A stretch of DNA of 28,636 nt from a virus. The stretch is taken from IMG/VR virus record IMGVR_UViG_3300011114_000882, positions 1-28,636 of that record. One strand, 5' to 3'. Under the pieces are notes generated by a model, which made no database searches, was not told the origin of the DNA, and was given only the letters and a program-made list of their open reading frames with translations. This document shows, one piece after another, positions 7,089 through 16,478 of this stretch. Made by a program: the position numbers and the translations under genes. Numbering within the stretch: position 1 is the stretch's first letter; each line of letters opens with the position of its first letter.

Positions 7089-8030
7089 ATGACAATTAGC
7101 GATCAGCTTCAAAGTATTTGGGTAGAGAAGTACCGGCCTACTAAGCTAGCCGATATGGTTCTCTCTGATACCCTTCGTACGTTTGTAGAAGAGTGCAGAC
7201 GTAAACAAGAGATACCTAACCTATTACTAGTAGGTAATGCGGGTACGGGTAAAACCACTCTAGCTAAAGTAATCGTTAATGAGATATTAGACGCTCAATA
7301 CCTTTATATTAATGCTAGTGAGAAGAACGGTATTGATGAAGTACGTACTTCTATTCTTACGTTTGCTCAAACTAAGAGTCTTGACGGTAAACTTAAAGTT
7401 ATCTTCTTAGATGAATTCGATAACTTTACCGATGCTGGTCAAAGAGCATTACGTAATGTTATGGAAGAGTATGCGGGTAATACCCGGTTTATTCTTACTG
7501 GTAATTATCTACATCGTATTATTCAGCCTATTCAATCACGGTGTCAGGTCTTTACTGATTTTACTCCTCCTATTAAAGAGTATGCTAGACGTATAGTGTA
7601 TATTTTACAGCAAGAGAATGTAAAGGTAGCAGCAGATCAAGTAGACCGTATTAAAGAGGTTATCCGGTACTATTATCCCGACCTTAGACGGATTATTAAC
7701 TACATACAACGTAGTGTTATTGATAGTACACTCAATTTACAAGTCACCATTAATAATGAGGGATTCGCACAGGACATCCTGGAGAAGCTATCTTCTAAAG
7801 ACGACTTAATGTCTCTACGTAAGTTTGTTATTGAGAGTGAGCAAGTATTCGGTAATGATTACCCTAAATTACTTAAAGACTTGTTTAATGCAGTTTATAA
7901 GAGCTCTTTACCTGAAGATAAAAAAAGACTTGCATTACTGCAAGTCTCTGAATCTTTGTATAGAAGCGCTCTAGTGATGGATCAAGAAATTAACTTCTTT
8001 TCGTGCTTAATTAATTTAAACGGGCTCTAA
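7089..8030 (+). CDS. 44: Sliding clamp loader subunit, T4 gp44 / RFC small-subunit-like AAA+ ATPase
   Basis: This 313-residue AAA+ ATPase loads the replication clamp at primer ends. The opening WVEKYRPTKLADMV is the family's N-terminal box. Walker A GNAGTGKT is at about 49-56, Walker B IFLDEFD at 105-111, sensor 1 LTGNY at 136-140, and the SRC arginine-finger motif at 150-152. The C-terminal third is helical, as in the clamp-loader collar. T4 gp44 is 319 residues, an excellent length match. In T4 four gp44 and one gp62 form the loader; gp62 and the clamp gp45 are not recognised in this window. It starts 3 nt after dut. Its last 15 nt overlap the convergent structural-type gene. Confidence 0.94.
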   Translation: MTISDQLQSIWVEKYRPTKLADMVLSDTLRTFVEECRRKQEIPNLLLVGNAGTGKTTLAKVIVNEILDAQYLYINASEKNGIDEVRTSILTFAQTKSLDGKLKVIFLDEFDNFTDAGQRALRNVMEEYAGNTRFILTGNYLHRIIQPIQSRCQVFTDFTPPIKEYARRIVYILQQENVKVAADQVDRIKEVIRYYYPDLRRIINYIQRSVIDSTLNLQVTINNEGFAQDILEKLSSKDDLMSLRKFVIESEQVFGNDYPKLLKDLFNAVYKSSLPEDKKRLALLQVSESLYRSALVMDQEINFFSCLINLNGL

Positions 8031-9047
8031 GTCGAGTACTTTTATACCTTTCATATCTGCCACAGTATGCATAGCCTGTAAGCGGGCCGTGTGCTCATCT
8101 AAGCTATCGTTTTCTATAAAGGAATTAGCGAATGTATCAATTACTTCTTCATATTTGTCTATAAATTCCTCTTGGCTCATTTCTCTTCTTGATTGCTGTA
8201 ATTCTTCAATCTCTACAGGCGGTGCTTCATTTACTTGTTCTTTATAGCACCCAGGCTTTATAGAACCATCCTCGTACATACACTCTGGTACAACAGAATT
8301 AGTTTCTTCATTCCAGCACTCTGCTTTTACTTTAGATTTATTAGATTCTAGTACTGGATACTCTTGGGAATCTACATCGTTAGTTGCGTCTTCAGTAATC
8401 ATTTGCATATAAAGCCCCTCGAGAGCCACAACTGATTCTTTCGTTAATTTTTTATTGCCTTTAAGTGGCTTAAAGTTTGAAGGTTTTTCATCATTATACT
8501 TGTTACCCCCTACAGAAGGCTTTACATTCTTTTCAGCGAGTTTATAATCGCCTTTTTTGATCCAATTCTGCTCGTAGCCTGAACGATTCTGCTCTTTCGT
8601 TTCTGGTTCGTCTTTATTAGCTTCCCATTTACCAGGCTTAATATAGTCTTTATTAGCTCGCTCACTCTTGGCTGAGACAGGGGGTAAACTCACTCCGGTA
8701 TCAATTACTTTTATTAAACCAATAGGAATAGTTACTAAATTACCATATGAACCAGGGGATGGCTCTTGGTAGAGATCAACATGAGTAGCTGGCATACCAG
8801 TGTTTATACCCAATGCCCCAGCATTGTTATTAGGGGTGTGTAATTTGCCTATCCGTAAATTATAACCAGATTTGCTTATATCTTCTAAGCGCTGTTGTAT
8901 CATCGCAGCTAAGTCTTCATATCCCTTAACTGATTTATAATTAGATTTAAGCTTAACAACATCGCCCTGTAAGAAACCTGCGCCTTGCTTATAACGATCG
9001 TATATAGTTTCATACAAAGGCAAAAAGACTGATTTAAAGTGACTCAT
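8016..9047 (-). CDS. Conserved T4-like phage protein, probable virion or assembly protein
   Basis: This gene encodes 343 residues. The N-terminal domain (about 1-112) begins MSHFKSVFLPLYETIYDRYK and has GFLQGDVVKLK, then GNLVTIPIGLIKVID; it resembles the opening of uncharacterised proteins in T4-like marine phages and may be a small barrel. Residues about 115-205 are a Lys/Asn/Glu-rich low-complexity linker. A helix with LTKESVVALEGLYMQMI follows. The C-terminal 65 residues are acidic and helical (EEFIDKYEEVIDTFANSF). Cysteines occur at ECWNEE, PECMYED and PGCYKEQ. The gene is alone on the minus strand and overlaps the clamp loader gene by 15 nt. A CTAAATA element sits 7 nt before its ATG. 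No function is assigned. Confidence 0.75.
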   Translation of the reverse strand: MSHFKSVFLPLYETIYDRYKQGAGFLQGDVVKLKSNYKSVKGYEDLAAMIQQRLEDISKSGYNLRIGKLHTPNNNAGALGINTGMPATHVDLYQEPSPGSYGNLVTIPIGLIKVIDTGVSLPPVSAKSERANKDYIKPGKWEANKDEPETKEQNRSGYEQNWIKKGDYKLAEKNVKPSVGGNKYNDEKPSNFKPLKGNKKLTKESVVALEGLYMQMITEDATNDVDSQEYPVLESNKSKVKAECWNEETNSVVPECMYEDGSIKPGCYKEQVNEAPPVEIEELQQSRREMSQEEFIDKYEEVIDTFANSFIENDSLDEHTARLQAMHTVADMKGIKVLDLEPV

Positions 9048-9054
9048 ATCTTTA

Positions 9055-9061
9055 TATTTAG
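9055..9061 (-). promoter_or_regulatory. Late-like promoter element (CTAAATA), minus strand
   Basis: On the minus strand CTAAATA ends exactly 7 nt before the ATG at 9047. It faces away from the gp25 element in the 114-nt divergent gap. CTAAATA is a form I recall for late promoters of T4-like cyanophages. Confidence 0.5.
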
Positions 9062-9147
9062 TAAAAGCTGCCTATTATCACGGGAGTTAACTAACAACTT
9101 TTAAACCAAAGCAATAATAAGTACAGTCCGGAAACTGGCTTGTAATG

Positions 9148-9154
9148 CTAAGTA
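9148..9154 (+). promoter_or_regulatory. Late-like promoter element (CTAAGTA) before the tail gene run
   Basis: CTAAGTA ends exactly 7 nt before the gp25 ATG. It is the only candidate promoter for gp25, gp6 and the next three tail genes, which are separated by 2-12 nt. Confidence 0.45.
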
Positions 9155-9161
9155 TTTAATC

Positions 9162-9605
9162 ATGGCAAGCCTCGTCTTTAATACATTAGCCCCAAGTTTT
9201 CGGATTACCACCGATAACCACATTTACTCAGACCTTCATTTAGACTTCAGCTCCCCTGTTAAAAGAGATGTTACTTCAGACTATGATTTAGCTGCTATAA
9301 ACAACTCAATTGTAACTTTATTTAATACTATGCCTGGACAAAACTTATTAAATCCAGATTATGGGTTAAATTTGCTTCAGTATTTGTTTGAGCCAGCTTC
9401 TGATGTTATAGCTCAACTTATAGGGGATAGAATCTTTAAAGGCATTAAAGTGTATGAACCACGCGTAACTATACAAGGTATTAATGTAGAAGTAAATATA
9501 GACGAGCAAATGTATACAGTAACATTAAATATGATTGTGCCCACATTAAACAGCAGTATTAGCATCGCCGGCGCTCTTACAAAAAACGGATTTAATCTCT
9601 TATAA
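9162..9605 (+). CDS. 25: Baseplate wedge protein, gp25-like
   Basis: This 147-residue protein is a gp25/GpW-gp25 family wedge component that nucleates the sheath at the baseplate of contractile tails (T4 gp25 is 132 residues). Evidence includes DLAAINNSIVTLFNTMPGQ followed by NPDYGLNLLQYLFEP and the conserved YEPRVTI with its EPR core, then beta strands to the end. The N-terminal 40 residues hold HIYSDLHLDFSSP, typical of the family opening. It is the first gene of the tail run, and gp6 starts 3 nt after it. The gp25-gp6 pairing is standard for contractile-tailed phages and supports both calls. Confidence 0.9.
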   Translation: MASLVFNTLAPSFRITTDNHIYSDLHLDFSSPVKRDVTSDYDLAAINNSIVTLFNTMPGQNLLNPDYGLNLLQYLFEPASDVIAQLIGDRIFKGIKVYEPRVTIQGINVEVNIDEQMYTVTLNMIVPTLNSSISIAGALTKNGFNLL

Positions 9606-9608
9606 TAT

Positions 9609-11444
9609 ATGGCAACAAGTAATACAACTGACAGTCTTAATTTAGATATAAAAAAGAACGAGTATGTTGCTTTTGATGCTGTATCTCTGAGAGATTTTAT
9701 ACGGCAACGACTTACCGATAGTGGGTTATTTACTGATCAATATTTCGAAGGATCCAATATTGCTGCTATTAATAATATTATTGCTTATTCCTTCCACACT
9801 TTAATGTATTATCTTAATCAGACTTCAACTGAATCTATGTTCAGTGAGTCCCAGATTTATGAAAATATTAATCGTATAGTAAGTCTTATTAACTACTCCC
9901 CTGTAGGTTCCCAAACCTCTACACTTTCTTTTTCTACATCAGCTACGGCTGCCCTTGAATATGGCACCTATACAATACCACGCTATACTTTTGTAAGAGT
10001 TGGTAATGCTACATACTCGTTTAACACGGATATAACGTTTACAAAAACAGTACAAAACGGTGCAGAGTATTTAACAAAGGTAGGAGACCAATATCTTTTA
10101 TATCAGGGCACTTATATAGAATATCCGCTTTATACAGCACGCGGTGAAGCTAATGAAATAGTGTTTCTTGTACCAGGGGAAGATACTATTATAGATCATT
10201 TTAATGTAGATGTTTACGTAAAAAGTATTAATAGCGGAAAATGGTCGAAGTGGGCTCGTTCTGAGTCCCTTTATCTTGAAAACTCTACTTCTCAAAAGTT
10301 TGAAATACGTTTAAACGGCAATAAAAATTACGAAATTAAATTTGGCGATAATATTAACGGCGCGCAATTAACTGTAGGAGATATTGTGTCAGTATATTAT
10401 TTGCAATCTCTTGGAACAGCTGGAGAAGTAGGCAGTGGCGCGATTGATGGCCAGCCCGCAATTTTATATTCTACCGGACAGTTTAATATAATTAAACAAG
10501 ATGTTATAAGTCCAGATTTAATTTTGCTTAATGATACTAATATATTATATCTGCAATTTGCAAACAGCAACATTTCTACTGCATATACTGAAGCAGAGAG
10601 TGTAAATAGTATACGCGCAAACGCTCCTGCTACATTTAGATCTCAGTTTAGAGTGGTTACCGCAGCCGATTACGAATCTTTTATTAAAAATTCTTTTGCA
10701 AATATTATTAACGATGTTAAAACTCTTAATAATAATGAATATACTAACGGCCATTTAAAATATCTTTACGACATAGGTTTAACTAATCCGGGACAAGATT
10801 ATAGAGTACTTTATAATCAAATGGCGTTTGCTGACGCATGTAACTTTAATAATGTTTATGTTTATGTTTTACCTAAAGCAACTAAGTTAATTACAAACAA
10901 CTACGTAAATTATTTAACTCCAGCTCAAAAACAATTAATTATCTCGTCTGTAAGTGATAAAAAAACTTTAACTTCAGAATTAATTATAATGGATCCAGTT
11001 TATAAAGCTGTTACTATGGGGCTAGGTAAAGACGCAGTAGATCTAACCGATATTACTAATTCTCGATTGGTAGTTACTTTATTAAGAAACTCAAAAATAC
11101 CAGAAAGCGTTATAAAAGACAGGGTAAAAAACATTTTTGAAACTTATTTTAATCCTATTAATATAACTTTAGGATTTACGGTTAATCTTACTGATATAAC
11201 TGGTAGCATTTTAGCTCTTGATGGAGTAAAACAAGTTACTACCACCAATCAAGATCAATCAACTAATGGTTTATCTCTTATTGTATACAACCCTTCATAT
11301 CCTGTAAATGACATTATATCAACCACCAAAAACTTCACGCTAAGAAATTTTGAGGCGGTATATCTAGATAATATTGATGAGCTTATGACAAGAGTGGTTG
11401 TTGAGTTAGAAGTTACTAGAAATACTTCTATAGTAAACTTTTAA
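9609..11444 (+). CDS. 6: Baseplate wedge protein, gp6-like (baseplate J family)
   Basis: This 611-residue protein forms the inner ring of the baseplate wedge (T4 gp6 is 660). The N-terminal segment around NIAAINNIIAYSFHTLMYYL and ESQIYENINRIVSLINYSP is the typical helical opening. A beta-rich middle ends with EIKFGDNINGAQLTVGD, and SIRANAPATFRSQFRVVTAADYE at about 333-355 is the characteristic baseplate-J segment. The C-terminal third has FNPINITLGFTVNLTDI and a closing hydrophobic strand region. Position directly after gp25 agrees. The 5' leader is TATAATAT with no Shine-Dalgarno. The gene is A/T-rich like the rest of the tail run. Confidence 0.87.
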   Translation: MATSNTTDSLNLDIKKNEYVAFDAVSLRDFIRQRLTDSGLFTDQYFEGSNIAAINNIIAYSFHTLMYYLNQTSTESMFSESQIYENINRIVSLINYSPVGSQTSTLSFSTSATAALEYGTYTIPRYTFVRVGNATYSFNTDITFTKTVQNGAEYLTKVGDQYLLYQGTYIEYPLYTARGEANEIVFLVPGEDTIIDHFNVDVYVKSINSGKWSKWARSESLYLENSTSQKFEIRLNGNKNYEIKFGDNINGAQLTVGDIVSVYYLQSLGTAGEVGSGAIDGQPAILYSTGQFNIIKQDVISPDLILLNDTNILYLQFANSNISTAYTEAESVNSIRANAPATFRSQFRVVTAADYESFIKNSFANIINDVKTLNNNEYTNGHLKYLYDIGLTNPGQDYRVLYNQMAFADACNFNNVYVYVLPKATKLITNNYVNYLTPAQKQLIISSVSDKKTLTSELIIMDPVYKAVTMGLGKDAVDLTDITNSRLVVTLLRNSKIPESVIKDRVKNIFETYFNPINITLGFTVNLTDITGSILALDGVKQVTTTNQDQSTNGLSLIVYNPSYPVNDIISTTKNFTLRNFEAVYLDNIDELMTRVVVELEVTRNTSIVNF

Positions 11445-11456
11445 TTAAAAGTTAAA

Positions 11457-13994
11457 ATGGATATCACACCACAAGACATATACGGGTTTACAGTTTATGG
11501 GTCTACGTTTTCTTCTACTGTTACCGGGGCTTCCGCCACCTTAGTTAATAATGTTTCAGGGTTTACTTTAGCCACACCGTTTACATGTTCTTTAAATTAC
11601 TCAACTAGTGCCACAAAATCTGCAATAACATCTTTATATGATATTGTGTGGTGGTTTGGAGATGGTACGTATAGTAAAGAGTTCTCTCCATCTCACATAT
11701 ATAACTGGCCAGGACAGTATGAAATAAAAGTAGCTTTATATAGCTCTTTATCAGCTAGTGTACCGACTTTAAGTGGGCGCACTTTTTCAACTGTAGTCAA
11801 GGTTGTAGATTACCTTTCCACCCTCCCTGATACAAATTATTTATCTGATAATTTATCTTGGAATTACGGGGTAAGTGGTTACTACAATAAGTCTTGGAAC
11901 GATATTATGGTTGGTAGTGTATCAGCTGGAGCATGCTTTTACGGATATCAATCCTGTAAGTCTGGTGTTATTTCCAGTGGGCCCGTACCACTCACTGTAA
12001 ATTATTATACTACTAACATAAAAGATAATGAGAGTATAAAATTTACTTTTTACTCTGAAGGTTCTCTCTCCCAGCCCTATACTGAGGTTCCTCCTAGTCA
12101 GTTAGCAAATTTAAGACCTCGCTGGAGATTTACTACCGTATCAGCTAGTCCACTAGATGATGGGTTTGTTATGAATGAGTATATTCCACTTAGTAGTACG
12201 GAGTATAGAATACTTTCTTCTGGGGTGCCTTCTGTTTCCGGTGGTACTGTAGTAGGGTTATCAGGAAGTTTTCAATTTTATTATATAGATGATATGCCAT
12301 CTATGATATATAACAGCGCATCAGCTTTAGTATCCGCTAATCCTACAACGATTTGGGTTAACCTGAATACTAATAACATAATTAATCCCCAAGAATATAG
12401 TTATAATAATGTATTTTCTTATTCTAACACATTAGTCAGTCTTTCATCTTTTTATTATGTACAGAGTTTAACTGCAGATCATATAGGGATTAATTTAAAC
12501 GGTAAGGTACCGTTTTATGAAACATACTGGCCTCGAGTTGAAAGTAGGTTTGCAACTACTATAAATAGTGCTTATAATTTAAATACTGCCGGAGAGTTTA
12601 TTATTGGAGATAGTTATACAGTAGCAACTATAGGAAATACCAATTTTATATCCATTGGCGCATCAGCTAATAATGTCGGAACGACTTTTGTAGCAACAGG
12701 CGCCGGAACGGGTAATGGAACTGCTTATGTAATAGGCGGCACTGCAGCAGCAGAATTTATATCAAATAAAGTTTTATTAAACTTCCCTATCACTACTGCC
12801 AATAATTATTTGGCAGAAATAGTATCAAGCCTAAGCTCCGTGACGGTTAGTGCAACATTTAATATAAGCACTGTACCTGCTTATTTTAATGCTTTAACTT
12901 ACACTATATATCAATACGATGCTTTAAATAGAAACACGGGGGGATATTACATCGGTACTTTCACACCATACACTACTGGCGCATTTGTATTATCAGCATG
13001 GTCTCAAGATGTGGTACCGTCTGTAAACGATATGATTCCGCTTTCATCAACCGGTTATAATCCTATTTCTTCAATTGCACAATCTAGCATATTAAATAGT
13101 AAACGTATTCAAGGCACTAGTAACGAATTTAATGTGGTAAACTTTGAAAATACATATTTTGCACGTAAATTTAATCAAGGCTTTGATTATGGAGCACAAT
13201 TAAAAAAATACGCTTTGCAGACCACTATAAATCAAAATGAAGTATTTTTCGATACGTATTTGCCCGCTATTGCAGGTATAAGCGCTACTTCTGAAGATAC
13301 GTTTGGTGGTATTGTGTTTGAAAAAATAGCTAATTTTGTTCCTAACAATGTAGATCTATCTAAAGCTAATATATCTCAATTTTATTCTTTAACACGGTCT
13401 TTAGGGCTCGAGCTCGACAACTTTGATTATGACATACCACCCACGTTAAGTAGAGTGGTAGACTTATACTCTACCCAGCAGAGCGTTGTGTGGGGTGCAC
13501 GGTCTTTATTTAGCCGTAATTTTGCTGCAACAACTGGACATATTAATTTAGGAAGAGAACTTACGCCATATAATATCAATACGACAGTCGTTACTGCTGG
13601 ACAAAAAATAGTAGTTAATGATATTTTTAATACTGAAAATTATGAATTAATAGAGGTACCAGCTATTAATTCATATAGTTCTATAACAGCTCGAAACTTG
13701 CCGTTTACTAATTGGGGTTCCCCAGCAAGTGCCTTGACGTATCCTCTTAATATATACCCGTTAAGTGCGTTTTTTGGGTGCGGGTTAACAACCCCTGTTA
13801 TAAACAACTATAGATTTTTCGTTTATAATGATGTTGTAGACAACCAACAAGTTGAAGGCTTGGTCAATTGGGACGATCCTTACACCACCTTAACAGAGAG
13901 TGCGTCTGCCCATAATGAGTGGGTTAGAGATGGAGGCACTCTAGAAACTATTTTTAACTACTATATTCACAAAGGATTGGGCTTAATTAAATAA
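11457..13994 (+). CDS. Large baseplate/tail protein with PKD domain (gp7 position)
   Basis: This gene encodes 845 residues. The N-terminus (about 40-120) holds a PKD-type beta sandwich: WWFGDGTYSKEFSPSHIY then WPGQYEIKVAL. Residues about 379-430 contain IIGDSYTVATIGNTNFISIG, a glycine/threonine-rich insert seen in many aquatic phage tail proteins. Residues about 555-845 have NTYFARKFNQGFDYG, FYSLTRSLGLELDNFDYD and the end LETIFNYYIHKGLGLI, which look like a structural core and resemble baseplate wedge proteins. It follows gp6 by 12 nt, the place of gene 7 in T4 (1032 residues), but identity with gp7 is positional inference. Surface PKD domains often mediate protein or carbohydrate contacts. 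Confidence 0.75.
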   Translation: MDITPQDIYGFTVYGSTFSSTVTGASATLVNNVSGFTLATPFTCSLNYSTSATKSAITSLYDIVWWFGDGTYSKEFSPSHIYNWPGQYEIKVALYSSLSASVPTLSGRTFSTVVKVVDYLSTLPDTNYLSDNLSWNYGVSGYYNKSWNDIMVGSVSAGACFYGYQSCKSGVISSGPVPLTVNYYTTNIKDNESIKFTFYSEGSLSQPYTEVPPSQLANLRPRWRFTTVSASPLDDGFVMNEYIPLSSTEYRILSSGVPSVSGGTVVGLSGSFQFYYIDDMPSMIYNSASALVSANPTTIWVNLNTNNIINPQEYSYNNVFSYSNTLVSLSSFYYVQSLTADHIGINLNGKVPFYETYWPRVESRFATTINSAYNLNTAGEFIIGDSYTVATIGNTNFISIGASANNVGTTFVATGAGTGNGTAYVIGGTAAAEFISNKVLLNFPITTANNYLAEIVSSLSSVTVSATFNISTVPAYFNALTYTIYQYDALNRNTGGYYIGTFTPYTTGAFVLSAWSQDVVPSVNDMIPLSSTGYNPISSIAQSSILNSKRIQGTSNEFNVVNFENTYFARKFNQGFDYGAQLKKYALQTTINQNEVFFDTYLPAIAGISATSEDTFGGIVFEKIANFVPNNVDLSKANISQFYSLTRSLGLELDNFDYDIPPTLSRVVDLYSTQQSVVWGARSLFSRNFAATTGHINLGRELTPYNINTTVVTAGQKIVVNDIFNTENYELIEVPAINSYSSITARNLPFTNWGSPASALTYPLNIYPLSAFFGCGLTTPVINNYRFFVYNDVVDNQQVEGLVNWDDPYTTLTESASAHNEWVRDGGTLETIFNYYIHKGLGLIK

Positions 13995-13996
13995 AA

Positions 13997-14989
13997 ATGG
14001 CTGTATTTAACACAATAAACACATTAACCAACACCACTAGTTTAAGTGGTGCAAGGGATATTAATGCACCGTATAATTTTCAGAACTGGAAAGCACGTAA
14101 TTCAAATATACCCCCAGGAGATTTAACCAGTCAATACAACGCATATTTAAAAGGTTGGTACACAAATAGAGATGTGGCAAATGTTGTATCTATAAATTAT
14201 GTAAAAGACTATTATAAAACATTTTTAAAAACTCTCGGTGTTACGGCTCGTACTGCAAGCGAAAAGGAATTATTTGAAAATGTTGAAATTGAAGATAGCG
14301 TAAGCCTGCAATCAGTTATTGTCGGTTATGCGCGCCGGTTAAAAGACATAGCAGTATATATAGCTAATAAACGTAATAGTGTGTATTATAGTAAATTAAA
14401 AAATAATTTAACCGGCACAAGTACTTCTTTAGAGCGTTTGTTTTATAACTATATTTTAACTGCTTTCACTCGTAAGATAACCCCTGACGGTATTATCACT
14501 AGTTTTATTATAACAAAACCAGATATATTAGAGTCTTTACCGTACCTAAGCACCATTTCAAGTATCTTTAATATACAAATTGAAGAAGTATATGATACCA
14601 GCAATTACTTCGATAGAGACCCATCAGTTCCGATAAGTAACTATGCTACTATAGCTACAGGGATTCCTGAAGCTCTTTATTCTGCTGGCTCATATAGTAT
14701 TCCTGAGGAGTACTTAATAGCTAACGTGATACAATCAGTAGCAACAACTAATTCAATCTCAATGGCTACAACACTACCCACATATTTTACCTTTACAGGA
14801 GATGGCTCGACTACTACATTTACGTTAAGCAATATAACTTCATCGACGGCGAGCGACTATCAAGTTAGTGTTGAAGGTATTATACAAGCTCCCGATAGTA
14901 GCTATACTATAAGCTCTACAAACCAGAATATTTTGTTCAGTGAAGCGCCGCCTTTTAATGGTATAATTGTGGTGGTTAAACGTTATTAA
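13997..14989 (+). CDS. Tail/baseplate protein (gp8 position) with C-terminal fibre-type domain
   Basis: This gene encodes 330 residues and begins 2 nt after the previous gene. Residues 1-255 are mixed helix and strand, with RDINAPYNFQNWKARNSNIP near the start and a helical EIEDSVSLQSVIVGYARRLK segment. The last 65 residues (about 264-330), with TFTGDGSTTTFTLSN then IIQAPDSSYTIS and a closing IIVVVKRY, match a small beta domain repeated in many phage fibre and virion proteins. The length is near T4 gp8 (334) and the position fits gp8, but no convincing gp8 sequence match was seen. It may link the wedge to the collagen-like fibre encoded next. Confidence 0.7.
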   Translation: MAVFNTINTLTNTTSLSGARDINAPYNFQNWKARNSNIPPGDLTSQYNAYLKGWYTNRDVANVVSINYVKDYYKTFLKTLGVTARTASEKELFENVEIEDSVSLQSVIVGYARRLKDIAVYIANKRNSVYYSKLKNNLTGTSTSLERLFYNYILTAFTRKITPDGIITSFIITKPDILESLPYLSTISSIFNIQIEEVYDTSNYFDRDPSVPISNYATIATGIPEALYSAGSYSIPEEYLIANVIQSVATTNSISMATTLPTYFTFTGDGSTTTFTLSNITSSTASDYQVSVEGIIQAPDSSYTISSTNQNILFSEAPPFNGIIVVVKRY

Positions 14990-14992
14990 AAT

Positions 14993-16429
14993 ATGGCTCT
15001 AGTAAAAATAAGCTCCAATATGATAGTACCGCCCGCGGTCAGCGGGTACTCTGGATCTTCCGGTTCATCCGGGTATAGTGGCGCCTCTGGGCCCGGTTCT
15101 GGTTACTCTGGTTATTCAGGATGGTCTGGTTATTCAGGCTACTCCGGACCGACCGGTGCCGGCACATCTGGCTACTCAGGGCCTAGTGGGTATAGCGGCC
15201 CATCAGGGTATTCTGGTTCAGGTATTTCCGGAAGATCTGGTTACTCAGGTATTTCAGGGTATTCTGGTTACTCAGGCTACTCCGGACCGACCGGCGCGAC
15301 GGCCGCCTCAGGTTATTCTGGTTACTCCGGCATTTCAGGTTATTCAGGATATTCAGGTATATCAGGTTACTCTGGTACCTCAGGTTTTTCCGGCATATCA
15401 GGTTTTTCCGGTAAATCAGGTTATTCAGGTTACTCGGGGTATTCTGGCTACTCAGGTATTTCTGGTTACTCAGGCATTTCTGGCTATAGCGGTATTTCTG
15501 GTTACTCAGGCTACTCAGGTATTTCTGGGTACTCCGGCATTTCAGGATATTCTAGCTACTCAGGATATTCCGGTATATCTGGTTACTCAAGTACATCTGG
15601 CTACTCAGGCATTTCAGGCTATTCAGGTATAGCTGGAGCAGGAGCGGCATCAGGATATTCAGGCATTTCAGGGTATTCTGGTTACTCTGGTATTTCAGGT
15701 TATTCTGGTTACTCAGGTTATTCAGGCATTTCTGGTTACTCAAGCACGTCTGGTTACTCAGGTATATCTGGTTACTCAAGCATTTCAGGGTATTCTGGCA
15801 TTTCCGGGTATTCTGGCATTTCCGGGTATTCTGGCATTTCCGGGTATTCTGGTATTTCAGGGTACTCAAGTACATCAGGTTATAGTGGCGCTGGCGCAAA
15901 AGAAACAGTTACCTATGGTAATTCATTTACTGCTGGTAATATAATTAAAAAAACTTCTGGTGGATGGGCCCTTGCTCAAGCTGATTCAGCTGCAAACGCT
16001 GAAGTAGTTGGGGTAGTACAATCAGCTACAGGAGCTAATTTTACCGTAATATATTCTGGCCCGATTACAGGGTTTACAGGGCTAGTCGATAGTCAAGTTT
16101 ATTTTCTATCAGACACCGTAGCAGGTTCTGCAGTATCAGTAGAACCCACCACTGCAGGTAGCGTTACAAAACCCGTAATGATTGCTACCAGCTCTACTAC
16201 TGCAAATGTAGAGATAATGAGAGGATTCTTAGTAACTGCATTTGCACCAACAATATTTGCAAGCTATATTGTTAGTGGTTTACCTGCCGCAAACGCATAC
16301 GCATATGGTATAGCATTTGTTACAGATGCAAATCAAGCTGCTGGTACAAGTTTAGGTACTACCCCCACAGGAACAGGCGCGGTAGTAAGAGCAGTATATA
16401 GTAATGGAACAAGTTGGTTGTTACTTTAA
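14993..16429 (+). CDS. Collagen-like tail fibre with (Gly-Tyr/Ile-Ser)n repeats
   Basis: This gene encodes 478 residues. Residues 1-17 (MALVKISSNMIVPPAVS) are probably the attachment end. Residues 18-302 are Gly-X-Y triplets, mostly Gly-Tyr-Ser and Gly-Ile-Ser with Gly-Phe-Ser, Gly-Thr-Ser and a few Gly-Pro triplets near the start. Two short breaks (TGATAASG near residue 105 and GIAGAGAASG near residue 220) interrupt the pattern. Residues 303-410 form a beta-rich domain starting KETVTYGNSFTAGN. The tip, about 420-478, has VSGLPAANAYAYGIAFVTDA and ends VYSNGTSWLLL, which fits the common phage fibre C-terminal domain. Proline is nearly absent from the repeat core, so a true collagen triple helix is uncertain. 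Other-frame open readings here are by-products of the repeat. Confidence 0.9.
   Translation: MALVKISSNMIVPPAVSGYSGSSGSSGYSGASGPGSGYSGYSGWSGYSGYSGPTGAGTSGYSGPSGYSGPSGYSGSGISGRSGYSGISGYSGYSGYSGPTGATAASGYSGYSGISGYSGYSGISGYSGTSGFSGISGFSGKSGYSGYSGYSGYSGISGYSGISGYSGISGYSGYSGISGYSGISGYSSYSGYSGISGYSSTSGYSGISGYSGIAGAGAASGYSGISGYSGYSGISGYSGYSGYSGISGYSSTSGYSGISGYSSISGYSGISGYSGISGYSGISGYSGISGYSSTSGYSGAGAKETVTYGNSFTAGNIIKKTSGGWALAQADSAANAEVVGVVQSATGANFTVIYSGPITGFTGLVDSQVYFLSDTVAGSAVSVEPTTAGSVTKPVMIATSSTTANVEIMRGFLVTAFAPTIFASYIVSGLPAANAYAYGIAFVTDANQAAGTSLGTTPTGTGAVVRAVYSNGTSWLLL
15044..15898 (+). repeat. Gly-Tyr/Ile-Ser coding repeat array
   Basis: About 95 nine-base triplet-of-codon units encode Gly-X-Ser, often in a Tyr-Tyr-Ile order. 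Most copies differ at third bases. Positions 15791-15844 hold three identical 18-nt copies in tandem, with a fourth diverged copy after them, which suggests recent slippage or unequal exchange. Such arrays change length easily between strains. Confidence 0.9.
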
Positions 16430-16461
16430 TAGTTTAAAGTGTTGGCAGTTGATGTTCTGGT

Positions 16462-16469
16462 GATAAATA
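16462..16469 (+). promoter_or_regulatory. Late-like promoter element GATAAATA
   Basis: GATAAATA matches 7 of 8 bases of the T4 late promoter and ends 9 nt before the ATG of the 495-residue gene, in the 49-nt gap after the collagen-like fibre. It would start a new transcription unit inside the tail run. Confidence 0.5.
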
Positions 16470-16478
16470 ATAGTAGTA

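Noticed and set aside
15078-15632. Alternate-frame and antisense open readings across the Gly-Tyr-Ser array
   Set aside because: These are by-products of the nine-base periodicity; the main frame has proper N- and C-terminal domains.
15044-15898. CRISPR-like array
   Set aside because: The repeats are coding, in frame, without unique spacers.
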